64,000 bases of DNA from Mesorhizobium sp. M3A.F.Ca.ET.080.04.2.1 (GTDB taxonomy: Bacteria; Pseudomonadota; Alphaproteobacteria; Rhizobiales; Rhizobiaceae). Position numbers and translations under genes: made by a program. Position 1 is the stretch's first letter, and each line of letters opens with the position of its first letter. Shown piece after piece: positions 44,554 through 51,657 of this stretch. The DNA is taken from NCBI RefSeq assembly GCF_003952525.1, contig NZ_CP034451.1, positions 3,410,001 to 3,474,000 of the forward strand, in the 5' to 3' direction. The notes under the pieces were generated by a model. It was not told the DNA's origin, did no database searches, and saw nothing but the letters and a program-made list of their open reading frames with translations.

Positions 44554-45387
44554 TTGGACAAATCTCGTTACGACAACCGGTCGGACCAGTGGCGGAAGCG
44601 CAGCGGCGCGCGGCGCTCGCGCTCCCTGCGTTGGGCGAGCGTGCCGCGACGGCTGATCTTCGTGACTGTCGCTGCGGCTGGCGCGCTGGCCGCCCAAACC
44701 GTCCTACGACACAGCGACAGCCTGCCGGAGCTCAACCTATCGGACTTGATCGGCCCGAAGCCGGCGCCGATCGCTGGCGTCGCGTCGGTGATCGACGGCG
44801 ACACGATCGAAGTCCACGGGCAGCGGATACGCTTCAACGGGATCGACGCGCCGGAGAGCAAGCAATACTGCGACGACACCAAGGGTTTTGAGTACCCTTG
44901 CGGCCGGCGATCGGCCGAGGCACTGGACACTTTCTTGGCCGCCTCGAGGCCGATCCAATGCACGTTCGTGACCTGGGACCGCTATCACCGCTATGTCGGC
45001 AACTGTCGGCGCGCTGACGGCACCAGCGTGGCCGTGTGGATGGTCGAGCATGGCCAGGCGGTCGATTGGCCGCGGTACAGCCACGGCGCCTATGCGGCGC
45101 AGCAGACGAAGGCAAAAGCGGCGAAGGTCGGTCTGTGGGGCGGGAAGTTCCAAGATCCGTGGGACTGGCGCGCATCGCACGGTGACAGTCAGCCTCCAAC
45201 GAGCGAGCCTCTCGGCATCATGAATCGCAAGTTGGTGGCGCAAAGCGGGAGCTATTCGTGCGCGCCGCGCCGCTACTGCTCTCAGATCAGCTCGTGCGAC
45301 GAAGCACAGTGGTATCTGCACAACTGCTCGTGGGGCCGAAAGCTCGACCGCGACAGCGACGGGGTGGCCTGCGAGACGCTGTGCTAG
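44554..45387 (+). CDS. Membrane-anchored or secreted thermonuclease (SNase) with Excalibur domain
   Basis: A 277-residue protein. A basic N-terminus and hydrophobic segment (RRLIFVTVAAAGALAA) target it to the envelope. The SNase domain runs from about 70 to 200 (VASVIDGDTIEVHGQRIRFN, GIDAPESKQ, TWDRYHRYVGNC), with the catalytic Asp/Arg/Glu pattern. The C-terminus is an Excalibur calcium-binding motif, LDRDSDGVACETLC, with extra cysteines. TTG 44554 follows GGGGAGAGG, so it is preferred to the longer ATG frame from 44,347. Confidence 0.85.
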   Translation: MDKSRYDNRSDQWRKRSGARRSRSLRWASVPRRLIFVTVAAAGALAAQTVLRHSDSLPELNLSDLIGPKPAPIAGVASVIDGDTIEVHGQRIRFNGIDAPESKQYCDDTKGFEYPCGRRSAEALDTFLAASRPIQCTFVTWDRYHRYVGNCRRADGTSVAVWMVEHGQAVDWPRYSHGAYAAQQTKAKAAKVGLWGGKFQDPWDWRASHGDSQPPTSEPLGIMNRKLVAQSGSYSCAPRRYCSQISSCDEAQWYLHNCSWGRKLDRDSDGVACETLC

Positions 45388-45517
45388 GATCAAATGCTAC
45401 AACCGACGGACCGCGCGCGACATTTCAGCCGGCCGGATTGCGACGGTCGAGACTATTGCCCGAAGGCGGCGGTCCATCTTCATGGAAGAGCGACCTCCAT
45501 CATGTAAGGGCGACGGA

Positions 45518-45925
45518 TCAAGTGTGACCTTTCGGGTCCCCCCAAGGGCGACCCGCGCAAAGTTCCCATAAGTCGGCAGCGGCCAAGCTAACGGGCTGCC
45601 CGTGAGGAGTATGCAAGTGTGCTCGCCGCCATTCGTCTCGTCGGCGTGCCAGTTCCTGGTATGAAACGTGTCCCCCTGCGTCCAGAATACGTTCGAGAGA
45701 AGCCAGCACGGCTGCGTAATAGGTGCTGGTATCGTCGGCACTCCCGGCAGGGTTCGCCAGGCGGACTTCTTCACCTAAGATTTCCGCCCATCTTATTTGC
45801 GAAATCGTTCCCGAACCGATCATTAGATTGGCGATTGCCATTGCCTGCGCTTGCCATGGTTCAGCGAAGATTGGCTCGTCATCTCTTTTCCTCAACGGCC
45901 CCCAGCCTGGATCAGGAACGTTCAA
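45518..45925 (-). CDS. Nitrile hydratase accessory protein (activator, P14K-like)
   Basis: About 135 residues: NVPDPGWGPLRKRDDEPIFA, PWQAQAMAIANLMIGSG, then LASLERILDAGGHVSYQELA and a tail. It resembles the N-terminal part of the beta subunit, as known cobalt-type activator proteins do; these help insert cobalt and oxidise the active-site cysteines. TTG 45925 is proposed as start, overlapping the beta-subunit stop by 14 bases; no ATG fits well. A long upstream extension of the frame lies over the beta gene and is not credible. Confidence 0.75.
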   Translation of the reverse strand: MNVPDPGWGPLRKRDDEPIFAEPWQAQAMAIANLMIGSGTISQIRWAEILGEEVRLANPAGSADDTSTYYAAVLASLERILDAGGHVSYQELARRRDEWRRAHLHTPHGQPVSLAAADLWELCAGRPWGDPKGHT

Positions 45926-46568
45926 GATAGCCCTCCCAAAGATCAACAAAAACCCGGTCCCGGCGGTCCATCGCTTCCGGCCACAGTTCCGACGCAGCGA
46001 AACTAATCGTATAAAGGTGCTCCGCCTTTTGTTCGCCCCGCGCAGACGCATCCGGGAAGACATGGCCACCATGACGGGCGAAGATCGTTCCCTTTCTGCC
46101 GCGCACATAACCGGGAAGACGAGTATGTCCCGATCGCCCCGATATCTTTGCGCGTACGGACTCGCCTAAGGCAAATGATGGCGGAGCTTCGATTTCAACG
46201 GCGTAGCTGCGCGGGTTCTTGACATAGGCTCTGGCGTCCTCCGCCGTCTCCGGCGGCAATCCTGGCTGAGGCGTGAACATCGATGTCCCCGATTTGAGCT
46301 CCGCCAAGGTAATATAGCCCGCGTCGATCATTTGCGCTGTAAGGGTGAGCAGCCAGTGATCGAAATAGGATCGCGTCAGGTAATCCGCCGGAACGATCAA
46401 CTCGCGGCAGTGTCGGAACCAGTCTATCGACCAGTCGCTATCGCCAGCGGCCGCCTGCGCCAATCCAAAAGCACGTGTTTCCCATTGTTCATGGAACGGC
46501 TCCCCATCGCTCGTGCCTTGGATCGAGCCGAACCCTTCCCGCCCACCAAGGTCATGTATGCCGTCCAT
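45912..46568 (-). CDS. nthB: Nitrile hydratase beta subunit
   Basis: A 218-residue subunit beginning with the family signature MDGIHDLGGREGFG. It contains FDHWLLTLTAQMIDAGYITL and, near the C-terminus, a small beta-barrel (YVRGRKGTIFARHGGHVFPD) followed by YTISFAASELWPEA. It forms the heterodimer with NthA that hydrates nitriles to amides. Its start overlaps the alpha stop by one base. Confidence 0.9.
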   Translation of the reverse strand: MDGIHDLGGREGFGSIQGTSDGEPFHEQWETRAFGLAQAAAGDSDWSIDWFRHCRELIVPADYLTRSYFDHWLLTLTAQMIDAGYITLAELKSGTSMFTPQPGLPPETAEDARAYVKNPRSYAVEIEAPPSFALGESVRAKISGRSGHTRLPGYVRGRKGTIFARHGGHVFPDASARGEQKAEHLYTISFAASELWPEAMDRRDRVFVDLWEGYLERS

Positions 46569-47218
46569 CAGCGGTCCCTCTGCGACTGCCAGAGGTCCCT
46601 TTCAGTTCCGATCATCGAATTGCGCGTCACCAACCGCGTAAGAGAGTCCTCATCCAAGCTCTCAGTGCCTTTTGGCTGTTGCGGCAGTACGAGGTATCGT
46701 CTTTCCGACGTCGAGTCCCAGACGCGCACCTCTACGGTGTCTTCGAGGTCGACCCCGAATTCTTTTAGGACACCCCGAGGATCGCGTACGGCGCGCGCCC
46801 TGTATTCGTTGGATTTGTACCATGCCGGCGACATGCCCAGTATGGAGAACGGATAGCAGGAGCAAAGCGTACAGACGACGAGGTTATGAACGTCAGGAGT
46901 GTTCTCGACCACGTCTAGATGACCCGTTCCGTGGCCCGCAAAGCCGAACTCGTCGATTGCCGACGTCGCGTTTGCCAGCAGGCGCGCTTTAAAAGCGGGA
47001 TCTTTCCATGCTCGCGCCACAACTTTCGCGCCGCGCTTGGGTCCGATCTCCTCCTTATACATCTCGATCCATGCGTCCATCGCTTTCGGATCGACCAAGC
47101 GCTTCTCTACCAGGAGGCTCTCGAGAGCCTTCGCTCTCAAAGCCGGTTCGGAGGGCAAGTGGTCGTGTAAATCGTGATGAATCATCGAAAGATTTTTCGA
47201 ATCGAAACTCGTCACCAC
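46568..47218 (-). CDS. nthA: Nitrile hydratase alpha subunit, Co-type
   Basis: A 216-residue metal-bearing subunit. The metal claw is C116-T-L-C119-S-C121 in VVCTLCSCYPF; Thr at the second position is the cobalt-type signature (iron-type has Ser). GMSPAWYKSNEYRARAVRDP follows as expected. First gene of an alpha-beta-activator operon. No amidase gene is adjacent, so the amide product must be handled elsewhere or excreted. Confidence 0.92.
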   Translation of the reverse strand: MVTSFDSKNLSMIHHDLHDHLPSEPALRAKALESLLVEKRLVDPKAMDAWIEMYKEEIGPKRGAKVVARAWKDPAFKARLLANATSAIDEFGFAGHGTGHLDVVENTPDVHNLVVCTLCSCYPFSILGMSPAWYKSNEYRARAVRDPRGVLKEFGVDLEDTVEVRVWDSTSERRYLVLPQQPKGTESLDEDSLTRLVTRNSMIGTERDLWQSQRDR

Positions 47219-47703
47219 GCCCTCTCCATTTTAGGACCTCGGTTCGGGCGCGGAATTTATCACGGGCTCCAGAAGGTTACAAAGAGCACCGCCGTGCCAC
47301 GAGCTTCTCCCATCAAGAAGCTCGCGCGGCCTTGCGCGCGTCGTCATTCGGAACGGAAGTCGCCGATATCGCGCGCGGCTCATGCTGATCCGGGTCGCGG
47401 GCGGCAAGGTCTCACGTATGCTGATGACGGCCTCAACGCTCTGGACCTGCAGATTGGCGGCCGAGTGATCGGTGGGACTGGAGGCATACTCCTACTGATG
47501 ACCAACATGGTCGACGACTGGTTTGCCGGACGGGAAATCGCAACCGCCATAACGCGGGTCCAAATATGCGCAGTTCGCGCGGGGCCTATGAAGCGCGCTG
47601 GTTCATGCGCGCCTCAAATATTCAGGCAGGCAACTATTGGCAACAATGCGGGAAGCGTTCAGGATTGCCAAAGGTCTTTGTCCAGCGACAGGACGTTTGG
47701 GCG
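47219..47703. other. Divergent intergenic region
   Basis: About 485 bases between nthA and the hydrolase gene. It should contain both promoters. Frames crossing it lack ribosome-binding sites and family resemblance; a stretch near 47,420-47,560 (reading NALDLQIGGRVIGGTGGILL) may be a remnant of an older gene, but nothing supports an intact one. Confidence 0.35.
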
Positions 47704-48936
47704 ATGAGTCAGCTGGCTGGCGAGTCGATTGGTGATCCTACGGACCTTGGTTTCGACAAGGCGCGGCTGGCGCGATTGAAGCAATGGATGCAGCGCTACA
47801 CCGACGCCGGGCGCTGGCCTGGCGGCGCGGTTCTCATCGCGCGGCATGGCAAGCTCGCCTACTTCGACTGCGCCGGGCATGCCGATGTGGAGGCCACGCG
47901 GCCTTGGCAGCGCGAGCTCATCGCCCGCATCTACTCAATGACCAAGCCTGTCACGGCCGTCGCATTGTTGACGCTGTACGAGGAAGCGCGGGTGCATCTC
48001 GACGATCCGGTCGAGGCTTATCTGCCGGAATTCAAAGACGTGCAACTTCTGATACCGGACGCAACGTCGCTCGACCAAACGGTGCCTGTCAAAACGAAGA
48101 TGACGATCCATCATCTCTTGACCCACCAATCTGGCCTGAGCCTTTTTACAAACCCCCGCTTGCTCGGCGAAGCCTATGCCAAGGAAACGCTCGGCTTGGC
48201 CTTGGCCTATGGCGGGCTCGACAAGATGGTTCGCAGGATCGCCGAGTTGCCGCTGGAATGGGAGCCTGGCACGAGGTGGCAGTACAGCACTGGCTCCGAT
48301 GTCATCGGGCGCGTAGTTGAAGTCGTTTCCGGCATGACGCTCGACAAATACTTCGCTACGCGGATCTTCGAGCCCCTGGGCATGACCGATACTGGCTTCT
48401 CTGTGCCGGACTCCGAGATCAGCCGCTTCCCCCCGATGTACGAGGTGACTGCGGGCGGCATGGCCTTGAACGAAAGGCCTGAGGTTTCGGCGTGGCGGCA
48501 AGGCAAGGTCGATACGTTCTGCGGTGGCGGCGGGCTTGTCGGAACCATCGACGACTATTGGCGGTTTGCTGAGATGCTACGGGGTGGGGGTGAATTCAAT
48601 GGCGAGCGCATCCTCAGTCCCCGCACCTTGAGCTTGGCGGCGTGCAATCACCTGCCGGGCGATCTTGCCTCGTTGGCAACCGAAGTCTGGGCCGAGACCC
48701 AGTTTGACGGCGTCGGGTTTGGTCTGTTGGGTTCCGTCGTCCTCGATCCGGCCAAGGCACAAATTTCGGCGCGGGTCGGAGACTATGGCTGGGGCGGGGC
48801 CGCAGGCACCTTCTTCTGGGTGAGCCCGATCGACGACATGGTTGTCATTCTCTTCACGCAACTGCTGCCTTCGAGCGCCATTCCGGTGCGCAAAGAACTG
48901 CGCGCACTCGTCCATAGTGCGCTGACAGGTGTCTGA
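47704..48936 (+). CDS. Serine hydrolase of the class C beta-lactamase / esterase family
   Basis: A 410-residue protein. The active-site S-x-x-K is SMTK in ARIYSMTKPVTAVALL near residue 80; the Tyr motif is YSTGS in RWQYSTGSDVIGRVVE; the third element is GWGGAAGTFFW in place of KTG. No signal peptide is obvious, which favours a cytoplasmic esterase or amidase-type enzyme over a true beta-lactamase. The start at ATG 47704 is placed at the beginning of homology; the frame is open to 47,566. Confidence 0.85.
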   Translation: MSQLAGESIGDPTDLGFDKARLARLKQWMQRYTDAGRWPGGAVLIARHGKLAYFDCAGHADVEATRPWQRELIARIYSMTKPVTAVALLTLYEEARVHLDDPVEAYLPEFKDVQLLIPDATSLDQTVPVKTKMTIHHLLTHQSGLSLFTNPRLLGEAYAKETLGLALAYGGLDKMVRRIAELPLEWEPGTRWQYSTGSDVIGRVVEVVSGMTLDKYFATRIFEPLGMTDTGFSVPDSEISRFPPMYEVTAGGMALNERPEVSAWRQGKVDTFCGGGGLVGTIDDYWRFAEMLRGGGEFNGERILSPRTLSLAACNHLPGDLASLATEVWAETQFDGVGFGLLGSVVLDPAKAQISARVGDYGWGGAAGTFFWVSPIDDMVVILFTQLLPSSAIPVRKELRALVHSALTGV

Positions 48937-49681
48937 GACTCGCCAACAGAAACTGCGCGGACGGAGGGCGTATCGTGCCGTCCGGGTGGCCGATAGCAAC
49001 CTTGCTCTTAGACTAACAGGCGTGGGCCATGCCCGTCATTTGGTCGTCGTTGGCGGATTCGCCTTTGTCCTGAACCCTTCCGCCCTATGGGTAGGCGGCG
49101 GGTACCATCGCCAATACCCAGTGGCGACATTATGGTCCAAGATTTTAGCCTCGGTGCCGGACTCTAATCTCTTGCCACCAATTTCCTGGATTGCTTCAGG
49201 CGATCTGGCGCGGCGGGCATTATAGCGGCAAAGCAATCGAAATCGGCAGTCGATGGTCGATACGCTTGCCGCGCTCAGACTGCTTGCCGCGATGCTCCGC
49301 TTAGGCAGGTGCGGGTAGCAGCAAACCCTTTGCTTGAAGACCCGTCTCGGCACATGATGACTAGCGGATTCGGCCGCTTCCATCTTGGCGACAGAGCAGA
49401 CACATCGTTCGCCGATGCTGGCCCGGAGCCTCGCGTTCACCCTGACGCGACTCAGTCGGGGTAGAGCACAAACCTACGCAGGTTGGAATCACTGCCCGTC
49501 GCGCTCAAGGCCGGCTTGCCGCGGTCTCCAAATCCGAAGATAATCGACTCTAACGGGCGCTGCGTAACCTCGGCGGTGACCTGCTGGTAACCTGCTGCTG
49601 ACCTCCGTGCAAATAGTGTTCGCACGGTAAGGACGGGTAGAGCACAACACTACGCGACATGAAATCGCGTTGTCGCCCCAG
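48937..49681. other. Gene-free junction region between the two putative islands
   Basis: About 745 bases with no convincing gene. Two imperfect copies of a short sequence, GTAGAGCACAAACCTACGC at 49,462 and GTAGAGCACAACACTACGC at 49,637, lie 175 bases apart. Just before the TTGGCAAG core, the minus strand shows CGCGA-TTTCATG-TCGCG, a 5-base stem with a 7-base loop as in a T arm, so a decayed tRNA-Gly 3' half may remain here. Confidence 0.4.
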
Positions 49682-49870
49682 TTTGGCAAGGCAAAAATTA
49701 CACCGTTAAGGTATTCCAGCAGAATATCGTCGATTTCATTCCAGTACGTAAGAGTGCCCGTTCTTCCGGTATTCATCTGGGCTGCGATTCGTGAACGGAA
49801 CGATACTCCAGCGACCTGGCGCGTACCGCAGCGAAACGGCGAAACGGTGACCGCACGGTGACCGCGTGGA
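49682..49870. repeat. Island end sequence, copy B, with att core
   Basis: Starts with TTGGCAAG, the same anticodon-loop core at which the tRNA-Gly is cut at 28,650, and continues with a diverged version of 28,657-28,860: AAGGTATT, GATTTCAT, AAGAGTGCCCGTTCTTCC, TGAACGGAACGATACTCC, GCAGCGAAA, CGGTGACCGC in the same order and spacing. I read it as the left end of a second, tandemly integrated element. Confidence 0.6.
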
Positions 49871-49872
49871 TG

Positions 49873-50496
49873 CTAGAGCTTCATTGCTCCATTTTGGGTA
49901 TTCTCTCGGTCACGTATCGTCTTCGGAGCGATTTCGTTGAACCTCGCTAGAAAGGACTCCGCAGCTTCGTATGGGCCTAGAGGGATTATTTCGAAGTCAA
50001 ATGGTTCGGCATCGTCGTCTTCGGCCCAGCGCCGGCCATCCCAATTCAACAGATCACGGCGTTCGGTTGCCCACAATCTCACATCGTAGGTTTTGATGAG
50101 GGCGTGGTCGAAGTTGTCGACCCCGAACGCTGCCATTATCGCGCTGGAGCAATGCTTCTCAATATGCCGATACTCGGGCAATTTGGACTTAAGCGGAGTA
50201 TTCAAATCGCCACACACGGCCTCGCCGCTTTCATGCATCAGCGCGGCATAAGCATGGGACTCTGGGGCGAGCCTGCTCATAATGTCGCAGTGCTGGGCAA
50301 CCGAATAGAAAACGCGCTTGCCGGTGCGCCGACTTACGCACTGGCCGGAAAATCTTCCAGTGAAGGCCAAACTGTACGCCAAATCCGCCAGGGTGACGCG
50401 GCTGTTTTCCGGGTCTTCATAGTCGAAGAAATTGCCTGAACCCAGTAGGATAGTGGGTCCGATTGCGGTTCGAATGCTATTGCCTTTTGTCGCCAT
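49873..50496 (-). CDS. HD-domain phosphohydrolase (YfbR/YfdR/DatZ-like)
   Basis: A 207-residue protein of the HD nucleotidase superfamily. Metal-site residues appear as H69 (YSVAQHCDI), H88-E89 (ALMHESGEAVCGDL) and D97, followed by PLKSKLPEYRHIEK, the usual pattern of phage and bacterial 5'-nucleotidase or dNTPase-type HD proteins. The Asp of the HD doublet is Glu here. ATG 50496 is chosen since homology starts near RVTLADLAYSLAFTGRFSGQ; the frame extends further without similarity. It diverges from the PurZ-like gene by 120 bases. Substrate unknown; dATP or another purine nucleotide is a reasonable guess from context. Confidence 0.78.
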   Translation of the reverse strand: MATKGNSIRTAIGPTILLGSGNFFDYEDPENSRVTLADLAYSLAFTGRFSGQCVSRRTGKRVFYSVAQHCDIMSRLAPESHAYAALMHESGEAVCGDLNTPLKSKLPEYRHIEKHCSSAIMAAFGVDNFDHALIKTYDVRLWATERRDLLNWDGRRWAEDDDAEPFDFEIIPLGPYEAAESFLARFNEIAPKTIRDRENTQNGAMKL

Positions 50497-50555
50497 GCTG
50501 CAAGTGTATAGCAATGAGCCGACCGCTAGTAACCTCCCGTATCTTTCAAAATCCG

Positions 50556-50577
50556 GCCAGCCTTTCCGGAGGCTGGC
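50556..50577. promoter_or_regulatory. Palindrome in the HD / PurZ-like divergent promoter region
   Basis: GCCAGCCT (50556-50563), loop TTCCGG, AGGCTGGC (50570-50577): a perfect 8-base inverted repeat 39 bases before the PurZ-like start. It could be an operator for both divergent genes or an mRNA hairpin in the leader. Confidence 0.45.
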
Positions 50578-50616
50578 AATTGAGTTAGAACCCGGCGAGA
50601 GCAAGCGGAGAATCCT

Positions 50617-51657
50617 ATGCCAGTTACAGTGGTAGTCGGCGGGCAGTACGGCTCGGAAGGCAAAGGCAAGGTTTCCGCTTACGTTACCAGAACAAGTGGC
50701 GCGGCTGCAGTCGTGCGCGTCGGTGGCCCAAATTCGGGCCATAGTGCGGTCAACGACCAAGGTGAACTCATCACGTTGCGTCAACTGCCTGCGGGCGCGG
50801 TAAGCTCGGATGTGCAAATTGTCCTGCCTGCGGGTAGCCTGATCGACCTGCACATACTGCAACGCGAAATAGCCAGGCTGAGCGTGAGTCCGGACCGCCT
50901 ACGAATCGACGGTAATGCCTCCATCATCACTCGTGAGCATATTAATAAGGAAGCTGATCTGGCACTCATGAGTTCAATTGGCTCGACCGCCTCGGGCACT
51001 GGCGCAGCCCTGATGGAGCGCTTGTCGCGCACCTCTGCGCACCGCCTGGCACGAGATGTCAAAGAACTGCAGAACTTTATCGAGCATGACTCGGCGGCCT
51101 ATTTGAGGGGCCTGCTAGATCGCAATGAGCGCGTCGTCATAGAGGGCACACAGGGATTTGCCCTATCCATCTGGCATTCCCACGAGTTTCCGTACGCGAC
51201 TAGCCGCGATACCACGGCAGCTGGATTTGTCTCCGAAGCTGGGTTGGCCCCCCATGACGTCGACGACGTAGTTTTGGTGCTTAGAGCCTTTCCAATCCGC
51301 GTTGGCGGAAACTCGGGTCCTTTGCCTAACGAAATCTCTTGGCCAGAGCTTGCGAGAGAGGCCCATTTGGCGCCCGATTTCGTCGAGTTGACCTCGGCAA
51401 CTCATCGCGTGCGCCGAGTCGGGCGATTTGATCCAAGTATTGTGAAGCGAGCGATAAACAGCAACAGGCCGCATCGAGTCGTAATGAACCACATGGACTA
51501 CATTGATCCCCCCGGCGCCCAAGACAGTCCGACTTGGCGTAGCCAAAAATTCTTAATTCAAGTCGAGCGCGATATGGGCAGACAGATTGACCTTCTCGGC
51601 TTTGGGGCGGCATCACTCGAGCCTCGTTCGAGTGTAAACCTTAGGTATGCAGTATGA
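50617..51657 (+). CDS. Adenylosuccinate synthetase homologue of the PurZ type
   Basis: A 346-residue protein of the PurA/PurZ GTPase-like family; canonical PurA is about 430. The P-loop reads GGQYGSEGKGK with Ser13 where PurA has catalytic Asp13 (GDEGKGK); G-S-x-G-K-G is the phage PurZ form, whose enzymes join Asp to dGMP on the way to diaminopurine. NSGHS keeps the second catalytic His; GSTASGTGAALMERL replaces the IMP-binding GTTGRGIGP; EGTQGFALS and ATSRDTTAAGF match the central block. The C-terminal region is short, as in PurZ. It is coupled (ATGA) to the next gene. Its substrate is not proven by sequence. Confidence 0.8.
   Translation: MPVTVVVGGQYGSEGKGKVSAYVTRTSGAAAVVRVGGPNSGHSAVNDQGELITLRQLPAGAVSSDVQIVLPAGSLIDLHILQREIARLSVSPDRLRIDGNASIITREHINKEADLALMSSIGSTASGTGAALMERLSRTSAHRLARDVKELQNFIEHDSAAYLRGLLDRNERVVIEGTQGFALSIWHSHEFPYATSRDTTAAGFVSEAGLAPHDVDDVVLVLRAFPIRVGGNSGPLPNEISWPELAREAHLAPDFVELTSATHRVRRVGRFDPSIVKRAINSNRPHRVVMNHMDYIDPPGAQDSPTWRSQKFLIQVERDMGRQIDLLGFGAASLEPRSSVNLRYAV

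Noticed and set aside
47174..47707. 177-codon plus-strand frame before the serine hydrolase
   Set aside because: It overlaps the nthA start region, has no ribosome-binding site and no recognised domain; treated as non-coding.
47704..48936. Antibiotic-resistance class C beta-lactamase
   Set aside because: The SxxK and Tyr motifs are present, but there is no signal peptide, the KTG element is replaced by GWGGAAGT, and the length fits the esterase-like branch, so resistance should not be inferred.
49445..49500. Possible complete tRNA on the plus strand
   Set aside because: The D-arm-like GTAGAGC and anticodon-stem-like AACCT/AGGTT are present, but the loop has the wrong size and no acceptor or T arm can be paired.
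28990..49680. Search for an integrase, relaxase or type IV secretion genes in island A
   Set aside because: None seen; only a broken IS21 transposase. The island therefore cannot be called conjugative from this window.
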